From positions 1-20,731 of the forward strand of contig CAYJIS010000036.1 of NCBI GenBank assembly GCA_964370315.1: 20,731 nt of DNA, in the 5' to 3' direction. The notes beneath the pieces are model-generated. The model saw only the letters and a list, made by a program, of their open reading frames with translations, had not been told where the DNA came from and did not search any database. This DNA is from CAYJFX01 sp964370315 (GTDB lineage Bacteria; Spirochaetota; Spirochaetia; Treponematales; Treponemataceae). Both the position numbers and the translations under genes were made by a program. This document shows positions 14,325 to 20,731 of this stretch, in pieces (the stretch's first letter is position 1; every line of letters begins with the position of its first letter).

Positions 14325-15548
14325 TTATACCATTACATTTACGTAAGCTTGCTGAGTATACGTTTGCAATTCAACATCACTTAGTACTGTAATATTTTCA
14401 TCATAACGATTTCCAAATGGATTTTTATTCCCACCGTCTTGTTCTTGATCCCCTGCTTGATCTTCACCAGACCACGCTAAATCAAATCCAGCTGTATCAA
14501 ATCCATTTGCATCAAATGCCTCTTTTAAAGAACCTAAGTTTTCTTTAAAAGCATTATACGCTTCTTCACTTGCAACCGTTATTCGTCCCGTAAGTACATT
14601 GTCGGAAATTTCCAAACGTATCTTAACATTGCCGAGCTCTTCTGGATGTAATATCAGATTAATTGAACCTTGATTTCCATCGCGTAGAATAATAGATCCT
14701 GTTTTAACAAGTTCAGAAGAATTACTTTGTAACTCAGAGCTTAACATTGTTCCAAAGTGTTGAGCATTTGACACCGTGTGTTGTTGTACCGAACCATCAG
14801 CATTTATTATCGTACCTGTTGGGTTTTGTATACCAGTGAGATTTTGCTGTAATGACATATCTAGTGTAGCATTGCCATTTCCATCATAAGAAATAGAATG
14901 TACAAAATTGCCCTCAACTTTACCTTCACCAGTTATAGACCGTTCATCTACGACACTAATAGTTGGTATATCTTGGAGAACTTTTTTTCCACTGCCCAAT
15001 GCTTGTGTCTTTTTTAAGGCAGCATTTTCTTCGCTAACATCAACTACTTGAAAATCACTTTGATCTACATTCGCATCTTGAATAATAAGTCCAAGTTCTG
15101 CATTCGTAGTATCACGTAGTTTATCAGTTGATTCTTGTAGTAAGGCCTTTGCTTTTTCCTCATCGTTTTTAACAGATGATGTTTTTTCGCTTTCATCTGT
15201 ATCAGAAAGACGTTCTTTTTCATCTGAAATCTTACTACTCGATTCATCCGAAGCTTTTTCTTCATGAGTTGAATCAGTTTTTTTTGTGTTTTGTGAATCA
15301 GACTGTGTGTTTTCGTTAACACTGTTAGAACCTTGTTCTCCATTAGGTTTTACAGAATTACTCGAATCAGCACCCCGATATTCAGGAGGGCCTTCCTTGG
15401 CACGAAGTGTGTCCTCATTTAAATGCTTTCGTAAGAAAGAGTCAAATGGGTTCTCACTCTCAGAGGGGTAGTTCATTCCTTGAACAGTAGCTCCCCTATC
15501 AAGCAAAATATCTTGATTTTTACTGAGATGAATGTGCATTGCCTGCAT
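14325..15548 (-). CDS. fliK: Flagellar hook-length control protein FliK (treponemal Tap1-like)
   Basis: FliK-type proteins measure hook length and switch the export apparatus to filament substrates. The product, 407 residues from the chosen start, has a long low-complexity N-terminal half rich in Ser, Glu, Lys, Asp and Asn (about 50-160), which looks disordered. Its conserved C-terminal domain lies at about 280-360 (INLILHPEELGNVKIRLEI, then NLGSLKEAFDANGF), the Flg_hook signature. An acidic Gly/Gln tail follows. The frame opens at TTG 15554, but ATG 15548 lies seven bases after GGAGG and is preferred. It is followed by flgD (33-base gap). In Treponema the homologue upstream of flgD-flgE is called tap1; in Borrelia, flbC. 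Confidence 0.9.
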   Translation of the reverse strand: MQAMHIHLSKNQDILLDRGATVQGMNYPSESENPFDSFLRKHLNEDTLRAKEGPPEYRGADSSNSVKPNGEQGSNSVNENTQSDSQNTKKTDSTHEEKASDESSSKISDEKERLSDTDESEKTSSVKNDEEKAKALLQESTDKLRDTTNAELGLIIQDANVDQSDFQVVDVSEENAALKKTQALGSGKKVLQDIPTISVVDERSITGEGKVEGNFVHSISYDGNGNATLDMSLQQNLTGIQNPTGTIINADGSVQQHTVSNAQHFGTMLSSELQSNSSELVKTGSIILRDGNQGSINLILHPEELGNVKIRLEISDNVLTGRITVASEEAYNAFKENLGSLKEAFDANGFDTAGFDLAWSGEDQAGDQEQDGGNKNPFGNRYDENITVLSDVELQTYTQQAYVNVMV

Positions 15549-15592
15549 TGGCAAACCTCCAGTATAGACTTTTAAACATGTCTACCCTTTAA

Positions 15593-15619
15593 TCATCGAC
15601 TTTTTTTTGAGGAGAGTTA
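15593..15619 (-). promoter_or_regulatory. Candidate sigma28 (FliA) flagellar promoter ahead of fliK
   Basis: On the minus strand TAAC (15616-15619) and GTCGATGA (15593-15600) are separated by exactly 15 bases. This matches 3/4 and 6/8 of the sigma28 consensus TAAA-N15-GCCGATAA. It lies about 45 bases before the fliK start, where a sigma28-type promoter has been reported for treponemal fla operons as I recall. A short stem (TAGAC/GTCTA) lies between it and the Shine-Dalgarno. Confidence 0.45.
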
Positions 15620-15715
15620 AATTTTTTATACATGGAATTATAAAATATGAGAAAACAAGTATTATAATATTAGTCTGTTACGGAAAAGAGTATGTATCTA
15701 TAACAATGCTACTGC

Positions 15716-16348
15716 TTATTCAATTGTTGCAGGCTTTGATGTCATTTTTCTATTGAGTTCAGCAGTTCGCTCTGGAGGCATTAATGATAACCAGTTAGAT
15801 ACCTGAGATGCTGCTCCTTCTGAAGCTGCAATTTCATCAACTTTTCGTAATGTATCAATGATATCTTGGTCATCCATTGCATTTAGAATTGCAACTGCAT
15901 TAGCTGGACGCATAGCTGCTAAGTTTCGAGCATTTTGTTCAATATTTAAATTTCTATCATCATAGCGTTTTACTTCATTACTAAAAGTTATTTGTTGCTG
16001 TTCAAGTGAAACACGCATTTCTTCTAGCTCTGCGGCAATTTGAAGATTTTGATCCTCAGCTAAGCTTACACTTTCTTCGCGTTGATTTAATTCTTGGTTG
16101 CGTATTTCTAAGGACTCAAGCCTTTTAGCAAATCTATCTTCTTCTAAATTTGCAACAAGCGTTAAATCTGTAGTGTCGGTAGTAACTGATGTTTGTACTT
16201 GCATTCCAAGCATCGTGTAAATGGGCGCAAAAGTATTTTTTGCATTGATGACTCCTAAGTAATCAAACCAAAGCATTCCACCCAAAACTAAAATAACAAT
16301 GAGTAATAACATTGCTATAATTTTTCCTATAGTTTTTCCCCTAGACAA
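15716..16348 (-). CDS. flbB: Spirochaetal flagellar collar/MotE-like protein FlbB
   Basis: FlbB is a spirochaete flagellar protein; in Borrelia it is needed for the periplasmic collar and stator assembly. This 210-residue protein has a short basic N-terminus, one transmembrane segment (IIAMLLLIVILVLGGMLWF), a long coiled coil rich in Glu, Gln and Leu (about 60-135), and a C-terminal MgtE_N/MotE-like helical domain (LAAMRPANAVAILNAMDDQDIIDTL and LSLMPPERTAELNRKM). The frame opens at TTG 16354, but AGGAG abuts that codon directly. The TTG at 16348, six bases after AGGAG, is the plausible start and yields MSRGKTIGKII. It lies directly upstream of fliK, as flbB lies upstream of flbC in Borrelia. 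The 167-base gap and the sigma28-like promoter suggest partly separate transcription. Confidence 0.85.
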   Translation of the reverse strand: MSRGKTIGKIIAMLLLIVILVLGGMLWFDYLGVINAKNTFAPIYTMLGMQVQTSVTTDTTDLTLVANLEEDRFAKRLESLEIRNQELNQREESVSLAEDQNLQIAAELEEMRVSLEQQQITFSNEVKRYDDRNLNIEQNARNLAAMRPANAVAILNAMDDQDIIDTLRKVDEIAASEGAASQVSNWLSLMPPERTAELNRKMTSKPATIE

Positions 16349-16380
16349 ACCCAACTCCTAATTGAAATTTCTACATGTTC

Positions 16381-16410
16381 ATTATACTACAATTTATACA
16401 TAACTGTACA
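16381..16410 (-). promoter_or_regulatory. Sigma70-type promoter of flbB
   Basis: On the minus strand a perfect TATAAT (16381-16386) lies 18 bases after TGTACA (16405-16410, 4/6 match). Transcription would start near 16374, about 26 bases before the TTG start of flbB. It separates flbB from the metallopeptidase-like gene. Confidence 0.55.
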
Positions 16411-16428
16411 GACTTAAACGTAAAAAAT

Positions 16429-19176
16429 CTACAAATTTACGTCAAATTTTAGTTGTGTACTTACGGCATTTTTTCCACTAATAAAAGGTTCCCAAAGAAC
16501 GCTTACACCAATATCAACAGGAGAGTTTGTTAATATCCCAATATTGATTGTTGCAGATGTAAACAAACTCGTTGTTAGTATAAAAGTATCTTGTATTTCT
16601 TTATACTTAGTATAGGTTGCTTGCGTGTCTAATGTAACACGTTGAAAAAATAAGTGCATAAAACTTAAGGCATCTTGTATATCATATGAAAAAAGCACTA
16701 CATTTGTTCCCGCTTCCCATAGTGCAGTAAAACGATTGAAGTAGGAAAACTCAAGAGAAAAAGGAAGGTTTACAGAAAAACGATTTGGATTTTGAAAAGG
16801 TAATAGCCTTGGTATATACACTTTTGCGTGTAAAATATGCCCATAATAAAGCTCATTACTAGTATATGGGGCATCACCAAAGTATTTTTCAAGTTGAAAA
16901 CTGTACTGTAAAAATAATCCAAGAGTTTCATAAAACCCAGAACCAGCCTTGCGCAGATTTTGATAATAGAGAGAGCTTATATTATCAATTGTATTCCCTT
17001 TTTTATAAAACTCATTATCATCTTTAAAATAAAAAAAACGACTACTATTTAAAACCCCAACCCGATTAAAATCAGAAAAAATTGGGATTGAAACATCCAT
17101 TTGTACCATGCTACCAAAGGATTCAATACCTTCAAACGAAGTAGCTAAATGATTTTCATTAATAATACTACTATTTTGTTCTGTAAAATACGCAGAGAGG
17201 GTTGTTGTTGTATTTTTTGTAAATGGGTCCCACCCTGTTCCACCAATCAATAAAAGTCGTTCAGCAGGATCAATTGTAAAGCCTGTTATACCAATAGAAA
17301 AAAGACTAAAAACACGCTCATCAATTGGAGTTAAATTAACCGAACCGACAAAAGGAATAACGACCCCTGTACTCAAATAATTTTCTACATGGTATTGTTT
17401 TATTTCTTGGTCTTGTATCACAATATCTTTTTCTTGGATATATTCGTAAAACTCAATAGGTCTATATTTTTGCTCGCTTAATTCTAAGGTGGATATAGCC
17501 CTACTTTCGTAAAAACGAGATATGTGTGCAATATCGTTATCATTAAAATTTTCAATTGGATTAAAAATTCCACCTGAAACCTCTGTTGTATATATACGGG
17601 CTTCAAAAGAATTGCTGCTAAATTGAGATAAATCAATGCTAGCAAGCAAAGGCTGGCTTTCTGGTGTTTGTGCATATGAAAAGAAGGCCTTTGTTTTACC
17701 GGCAAACAAGGAAGCTAGTTCAGAAGGGTTTTGTACTAGTAAATCACTTCTATACGTCTTTGTTTCTTTTGTATATACATTATATGTAAAGAAACCCCAA
17801 TAATCGCTCGCTTTTAATAGCATTACAATAACACCATCACCAATATCAACGGGTGTAAAAGGAATTGTTCCAAAATTAAAATCAAACCTATCGAGCTCTA
17901 TCGAATTTTTTGTATCAGTTGCATCATATAAAACTAAGCTCGCTCTTTGACCGTTTGTTTCTATCCCCGCTAGCACATACTCTTGTGTTACAGTATCATT
18001 ACGTTCACTATTAAACAAAGAAGCGTTAATACTAATAATTGCTGCATCACGAATATCTCTTTGCGATTTAATAAATCGCTTTTTTTCCATGTCATAAATA
18101 CGAGTAATATTTTGGGATGTCTCTAATCCAGTTGCACCACTTATTACGAGGAATTTTCCATCACGTGAAAAAGAAAGACTAGTATTCAAGTCGCTAGAAA
18201 ATAAAAAAGACTCTCTCGTTTCGTTGTAATCCAAAAAATACACATTACCAGTAAACCCATCCTGCCAAGCAATTCCAAAAGGAGAACTTGTAAGATTTTG
18301 GTACAGATATTTTTCTGCAATAGATATAGTGGGCATTTCTATTGTTGGCGAAACAACGATAGAGTTTTCAAAATCATTCCATGCTTTTTCAATTGTTATA
18401 CCATACACTTTCTTAAAATTTTGTGTATAAGAAATTAAATCGATATCATTACTTTCATTCCAAAAATCTGCTAAACTTTGAGCTCCGAACTGTTCATACA
18501 TATACTGCATAAATGCACCACCAAAAATATATGGTAGAGAACCATCAGTATATAAAGTATATGAACCCGTAATATCAGACCAATGAGGAAATTTATTTTC
18601 AATTTTAGCTTGGCGAACAACGTGCATACTGTAAGCACTATTAAGCCTACCGTAACCGTCTAAACTTTCTGCTAAGACGGCAGTTCCTTCAGTAATAGAT
18701 GTTGGCATGTCCAAGGAAGTACAATATGAATGAAAATTATTCCATAACCTAGAATTACCTATTGAAACTCGAAAGGAAATCGCATGTATTAGTTCATGAT
18801 AAAAAACTGACAACAGGGTATCATCAAAAACTGCCAATGATGTTTGTGGAAGTGTATCATAAATAACAATGCGACTATAAGGAACAAAAGTAAAATATCC
18901 ATTTAGTACATCTGTTTGCTGGCTAAGCACAACAGGGATTCTAAGAACTTTTTCGACCTTTAAAAAGTCTTTTGCTTTTATATACAATACATCTGCATGT
19001 TGTGCTAAATACTTCGCACTTTCTGTTGATTCTTCTGTAAAGATAATATCAAAGTATTCTGTTTCAATAACAGAAAGTTTTTTACTAATAGAGACTGCAC
19101 TTTGAGACTGAGAAAACAAAAAGCCAGAAAAATAAAATACGAACACTACCATAGTAATAATAGGCTTTTTTTTCAT
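16429..19176 (-). CDS. Exported HELIH metallopeptidase-like protein with propeller-like and barrel-like regions
   Basis: From ATG 19176 the protein is 915 residues with an N-terminal signal sequence (MKKKPIITMVVFVFYFSGFLFS). Residues about 35-270 resemble a gluzincin metallopeptidase of the peptidase-MA type: HELIH at 127-131, a downstream Glu in SITEGTAVLAES (Glu163) as probable third zinc ligand, and LPYIFGGAFMQYMYEQFG. A middle region (about 285-600) has beta-propeller-like segments such as LSFSRDGKFLVISG. The last 300 residues (LSTGVVIPFVGSVNLTP onward) consist of alternating amphipathic strands and end in KFDVNL, consistent with an outer-membrane barrel, though the final residue is Leu rather than aromatic. 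The frame opens at TTG 19200 inside hxk; ATG 19176 begins the signal peptide and sits four bases after the hxk stop, so it is probably coupled to hxk. Substrate and exact topology are unknown. Confidence 0.75.
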   Translation of the reverse strand: MKKKPIITMVVFVFYFSGFLFSQSQSAVSISKKLSVIETEYFDIIFTEESTESAKYLAQHADVLYIKAKDFLKVEKVLRIPVVLSQQTDVLNGYFTFVPYSRIVIYDTLPQTSLAVFDDTLLSVFYHELIHAISFRVSIGNSRLWNNFHSYCTSLDMPTSITEGTAVLAESLDGYGRLNSAYSMHVVRQAKIENKFPHWSDITGSYTLYTDGSLPYIFGGAFMQYMYEQFGAQSLADFWNESNDIDLISYTQNFKKVYGITIEKAWNDFENSIVVSPTIEMPTISIAEKYLYQNLTSSPFGIAWQDGFTGNVYFLDYNETRESFLFSSDLNTSLSFSRDGKFLVISGATGLETSQNITRIYDMEKKRFIKSQRDIRDAAIISINASLFNSERNDTVTQEYVLAGIETNGQRASLVLYDATDTKNSIELDRFDFNFGTIPFTPVDIGDGVIVMLLKASDYWGFFTYNVYTKETKTYRSDLLVQNPSELASLFAGKTKAFFSYAQTPESQPLLASIDLSQFSSNSFEARIYTTEVSGGIFNPIENFNDNDIAHISRFYESRAISTLELSEQKYRPIEFYEYIQEKDIVIQDQEIKQYHVENYLSTGVVIPFVGSVNLTPIDERVFSLFSIGITGFTIDPAERLLLIGGTGWDPFTKNTTTTLSAYFTEQNSSIINENHLATSFEGIESFGSMVQMDVSIPIFSDFNRVGVLNSSRFFYFKDDNEFYKKGNTIDNISSLYYQNLRKAGSGFYETLGLFLQYSFQLEKYFGDAPYTSNELYYGHILHAKVYIPRLLPFQNPNRFSVNLPFSLEFSYFNRFTALWEAGTNVVLFSYDIQDALSFMHLFFQRVTLDTQATYTKYKEIQDTFILTTSLFTSATINIGILTNSPVDIGVSVLWEPFISGKNAVSTQLKFDVNL

Positions 19177-19180
19177 GTAA

Positions 19181-20515
19181 TTAAGTACTAACTCCAGCAA
19201 GGGCTGCCCCTAATGTAATTGGATTTTCAAGACTTACAATTTCAAAATAACGATGCTTTTTTTGAATAAGTTCAGTATTTAAATAGCCTCGTATGCGACT
19301 TTGTAAGTTATGTGTTTTATAAAATGTTGTGCCATCACATAATACGCTTACAGGCAAACTAGGTTTGAGCCCCTGCTCGCTTTTTAACACAACCGCACAA
19401 ATAAGAGACGCTGTTAAACGGGCGCATCTATCAACAAAGGCATCTAGTAATGTAAAAAGAATGTCACGATCATCTTGCGTACCTTTTGAAATTGCACCAC
19501 CAAGTATTGTTTCCTCATTAAATGGAGTATAAAAAAAGCGGTCCATATCAAAAAGTGTAAAGGAACCAATACTCGTTAATGCTTTTGAAGCAGCATCAGA
19601 AAATAATCCATCTAAACAAGCTTGCTTAACTGCAAGAGATGCAACTGCACCTAAGTATGCTCCGGAGCACATTTTTTCAATAATGTATCTTCCTGGGGTA
19701 TTTGTTGTTTTATCAAATGCAATATCAAAATCACTTCGGGCTAATTTATTATACAAGCCAGATTCACACACGACAATTTGAGTATCAGGTGCTTGACGAG
19801 AAGACTCAGATATTTTTTTTATTGGATTAGGTTCTATATACGCCGTATTTAATCCAGTTCCAAGAATAATACCTACATAAGAAGAATACTGCAATCCACC
19901 TGTAGCCGTTGAAGCTCCAGCCAAAAGAGCGGCAGTAGTATCATTGAGAAGTGTAATTTTTTCAGGTCGTGTCCAACCTCTGTCTACAAGTGCATCTGAA
20001 AGACAAGCACCTACAAGACTACCTATAACTTCTGGAGCTTTTATTTCCTTAGAAAAAGAAATTACTTCGCCATCTCCATCGGGCGTTATTTTCATGGCAT
20101 ATGAAAAACAAAAACCTATCTTTGTAGCCATTCCTTTTAAGTGGTCAAGCTTTGATGCAATTGTGTCAAAAAATTCTTTTTTTGAAAACTCTCGTTCAAT
20201 TCCTGGCATAGATGATTTTTGTAAGTCCTGTATAGTGGCTTGTCCATTTTCATCAAAAGAAACAAGACATACTCTGAAATTTGTTCCACCTGCATCTATT
20301 ACGATAACAGAATCATTTTTAGGCGGTTTACTTGGTGGATTTGCCCACGTAGGAATCATTTCTTGCGAACTTTGTAAAAAATCACTCCCTGGAACTGCAT
20401 CTAAGCCTAGTTGCATATCAAATAAAATACCCTCTGTTGTTGCTTGCACATCGGGTGCATTTACATACATCCCGTGGCGTCCTAAAAATGCTGAAACTTT
20501 TTCGTGTATTGTCAT
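19181..20515 (-). CDS. hxk: Hexokinase (hexokinase-family glucokinase, treponemal type)
   Basis: The 444-residue protein belongs to the eukaryote-like hexokinase family that treponemes use to phosphorylate glucose with ATP, not to the bacterial Glk/ROK families. It has the phosphate-binding DAGGTNFR (74-81), a lobe-linking segment FCFSYAMKITPDGDGEVISF, the catalytic Asp192 in LLNDTTAALLAG, and GIILGTGLNTAYIE (215-228) as second phosphate loop. The C-terminal adenosine-binding region has VLCDGTTFY and ITLGAALAGV. The start ATG 20515 follows AAAGGA with eight-base spacing. It lies downstream of pgk in the same orientation, both glycolytic. Its stop is four bases before the ATG of the metallopeptidase-like gene. 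Confidence 0.92.
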   Translation of the reverse strand: MTIHEKVSAFLGRHGMYVNAPDVQATTEGILFDMQLGLDAVPGSDFLQSSQEMIPTWANPPSKPPKNDSVIVIDAGGTNFRVCLVSFDENGQATIQDLQKSSMPGIEREFSKKEFFDTIASKLDHLKGMATKIGFCFSYAMKITPDGDGEVISFSKEIKAPEVIGSLVGACLSDALVDRGWTRPEKITLLNDTTAALLAGASTATGGLQYSSYVGIILGTGLNTAYIEPNPIKKISESSRQAPDTQIVVCESGLYNKLARSDFDIAFDKTTNTPGRYIIEKMCSGAYLGAVASLAVKQACLDGLFSDAASKALTSIGSFTLFDMDRFFYTPFNEETILGGAISKGTQDDRDILFTLLDAFVDRCARLTASLICAVVLKSEQGLKPSLPVSVLCDGTTFYKTHNLQSRIRGYLNTELIQKKHRYFEIVSLENPITLGAALAGVST

Positions 20516-20540
20516 TGTTTTCTTCCTTTATGTAATGTAC

Positions 20541-20676
20541 AATTTATAATTGATAATTTACCATTATTTTTATACTCATAATGTGAAGAAGTCCTTCAAC
20601 TACCACGTGGTCATTACACGGCAATATTGAAAGACTTCATAATCACAACAATTATACATTATACATTGTAAATTAG
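20541..20676. repeat. Structured, partly palindromic element between pgk and hxk
   Basis: The core is an imperfect inverted repeat. TGTGA (20582-20586), GAAGTC (20588-20593) and TTCAA (20595-20599) pair with TTGAA (20627-20631), GACTTC (20633-20638) and TCACA (20643-20647). The loop holds a 10-base perfect palindrome, ACCACGTGGT (20602-20611), and an alternative CGTG/CACG pairing (20606-20620). Outside the core, TAATTTACCAT (20555-20565) is mirrored by TAATTTACAAT on the complement of 20664-20674, so the symmetry extends to the edges of the gap. No T-run follows the stem on the minus strand, so it is not a classical terminator. It could be a miniature inverted-repeat element, a regulatory leader of hxk, or an untranslated RNA. 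Confidence 0.5.
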
Positions 20677-20731
20677 CTACTTTTGGTCTAATGCTGCGAT
20701 TCCTGGAAGTGTTTTTCCTTCTAAGAATTCG
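20677..20731 (-). CDS. pgk: Phosphoglycerate kinase, C-terminal end only
   Basis: The right edge of the window encodes, on the minus strand, the last 17 residues of a protein ending in EFLEGKTLPGIAALDQK and a TAG stop at 20677-20679. This is the characteristic C-terminus of phosphoglycerate kinase (consensus near SLEFLEGKxLPGVxAL), the glycolytic enzyme that makes ATP from 1,3-bisphosphoglycerate. The rest lies outside the window. Its position upstream of hexokinase fits a glycolytic neighbourhood. Confidence 0.85.
   Translation of the reverse strand, partial: EFLEGKTLPGIAALDQK

Noticed and set aside
15065..15343. 92-codon minus-strand frame within fliK
   Set aside because: It is an alternative frame of the low-complexity Ser/Glu/Lys part of fliK; the Lys/Met/Leu-rich translation is a composition artefact.
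19944..20549. 201-codon plus-strand frame opposite hexokinase
   Set aside because: It is antisense to a clear hexokinase gene with conserved motifs, has no Shine-Dalgarno, and its protein shows no recognisable composition or motif.
20569..20599. TTGAAG / TATAAA pair as an hxk promoter
   Set aside because: The spacing is 19 bases and the -35 lies in the inverted repeat; in such AT-rich sequence the match is not persuasive.
20582..20647. Hairpin after pgk read as a rho-independent terminator
   Set aside because: No T-run follows the stem on the minus strand, the loop is 27 bases, and the stem is interrupted.

Overview
The window looks like a stretch of chromosome from a low-GC, AT-rich spirochaete, most likely a Treponema or close relative. 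The main support is: a flagellar cluster in the spirochaetal order flbB-fliK(tap1)-flgD-flgE; an FlgE with Lys165, Cys178 and Asn179 at the positions known for the Treponema denticola lysinoalanine hook cross-link; and a eukaryote-like (hexokinase-family) glucokinase of the treponemal type. This is inference from protein features, not a database match. I see no rRNA, tRNA, CRISPR array, insertion sequence or phage gene.

Layout. (1) At 1-1027, minus strand, a pair of exported proteins overlap by one base; the second (RlpA/double-psi-barrel-like) runs off the left edge. (2) At 1163-4554, plus strand, a tightly overlapping three-gene operon encodes relatives of the large, [2Fe-2S] and FAD subunits of xanthine-dehydrogenase-type molybdenum hydroxylases. 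It is the only plus-strand operon and has a strong-looking sigma70 promoter. Its molybdopterin-contacting motifs and the first iron-sulfur cluster's ligands are largely lost, while the second cluster's ligands and the FAD motifs remain. (3) At 4556-7448, minus strand, ruvA, a possible 40-residue small ORF, ruvB and queA (Holliday-junction branch migration and queuosine tRNA modification). (4) At 7496-11287, minus strand, a large chlamydial-Pmp-like autotransporter with GGAI/FxxN repeats and a C-terminal barrel. (5) At 11370-12293, a TraB/GumN-family lipoprotein. (6) At 12367-16348, flgE, flgD, fliK and flbB, with a candidate sigma28 promoter ahead of fliK and a strong terminator directly after flgE. 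(7) At 16429-19176, an exported HELIH metallopeptidase-like protein with a propeller-like middle and a barrel-like C-terminus. (8) At 19181-20515, hexokinase, then at the right edge the last 17 codons of phosphoglycerate kinase.

How the genes relate. Hexokinase and Pgk are glycolytic and lie in the same orientation, separated by an unusual structured intergenic element. The flagellar block builds the hook and its length control and contributes a periplasmic collar/stator-linked protein. It ends at flgE instead of continuing into flbD/motA/motB as in the classical spirochaetal fla operon. Three exported or outer-membrane genes (metallopeptidase-barrel, TraB lipoprotein, Pmp-like autotransporter) surround the flagellar block.

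Most noteworthy: the eroded molybdenum-hydroxylase-like operon, the Pmp-like autotransporter, the metallopeptidase-barrel protein, the apparently leaderless ruvA promoter, the hairpin element between pgk and hxk, and the unlisted small ORF between ruvA and ruvB.
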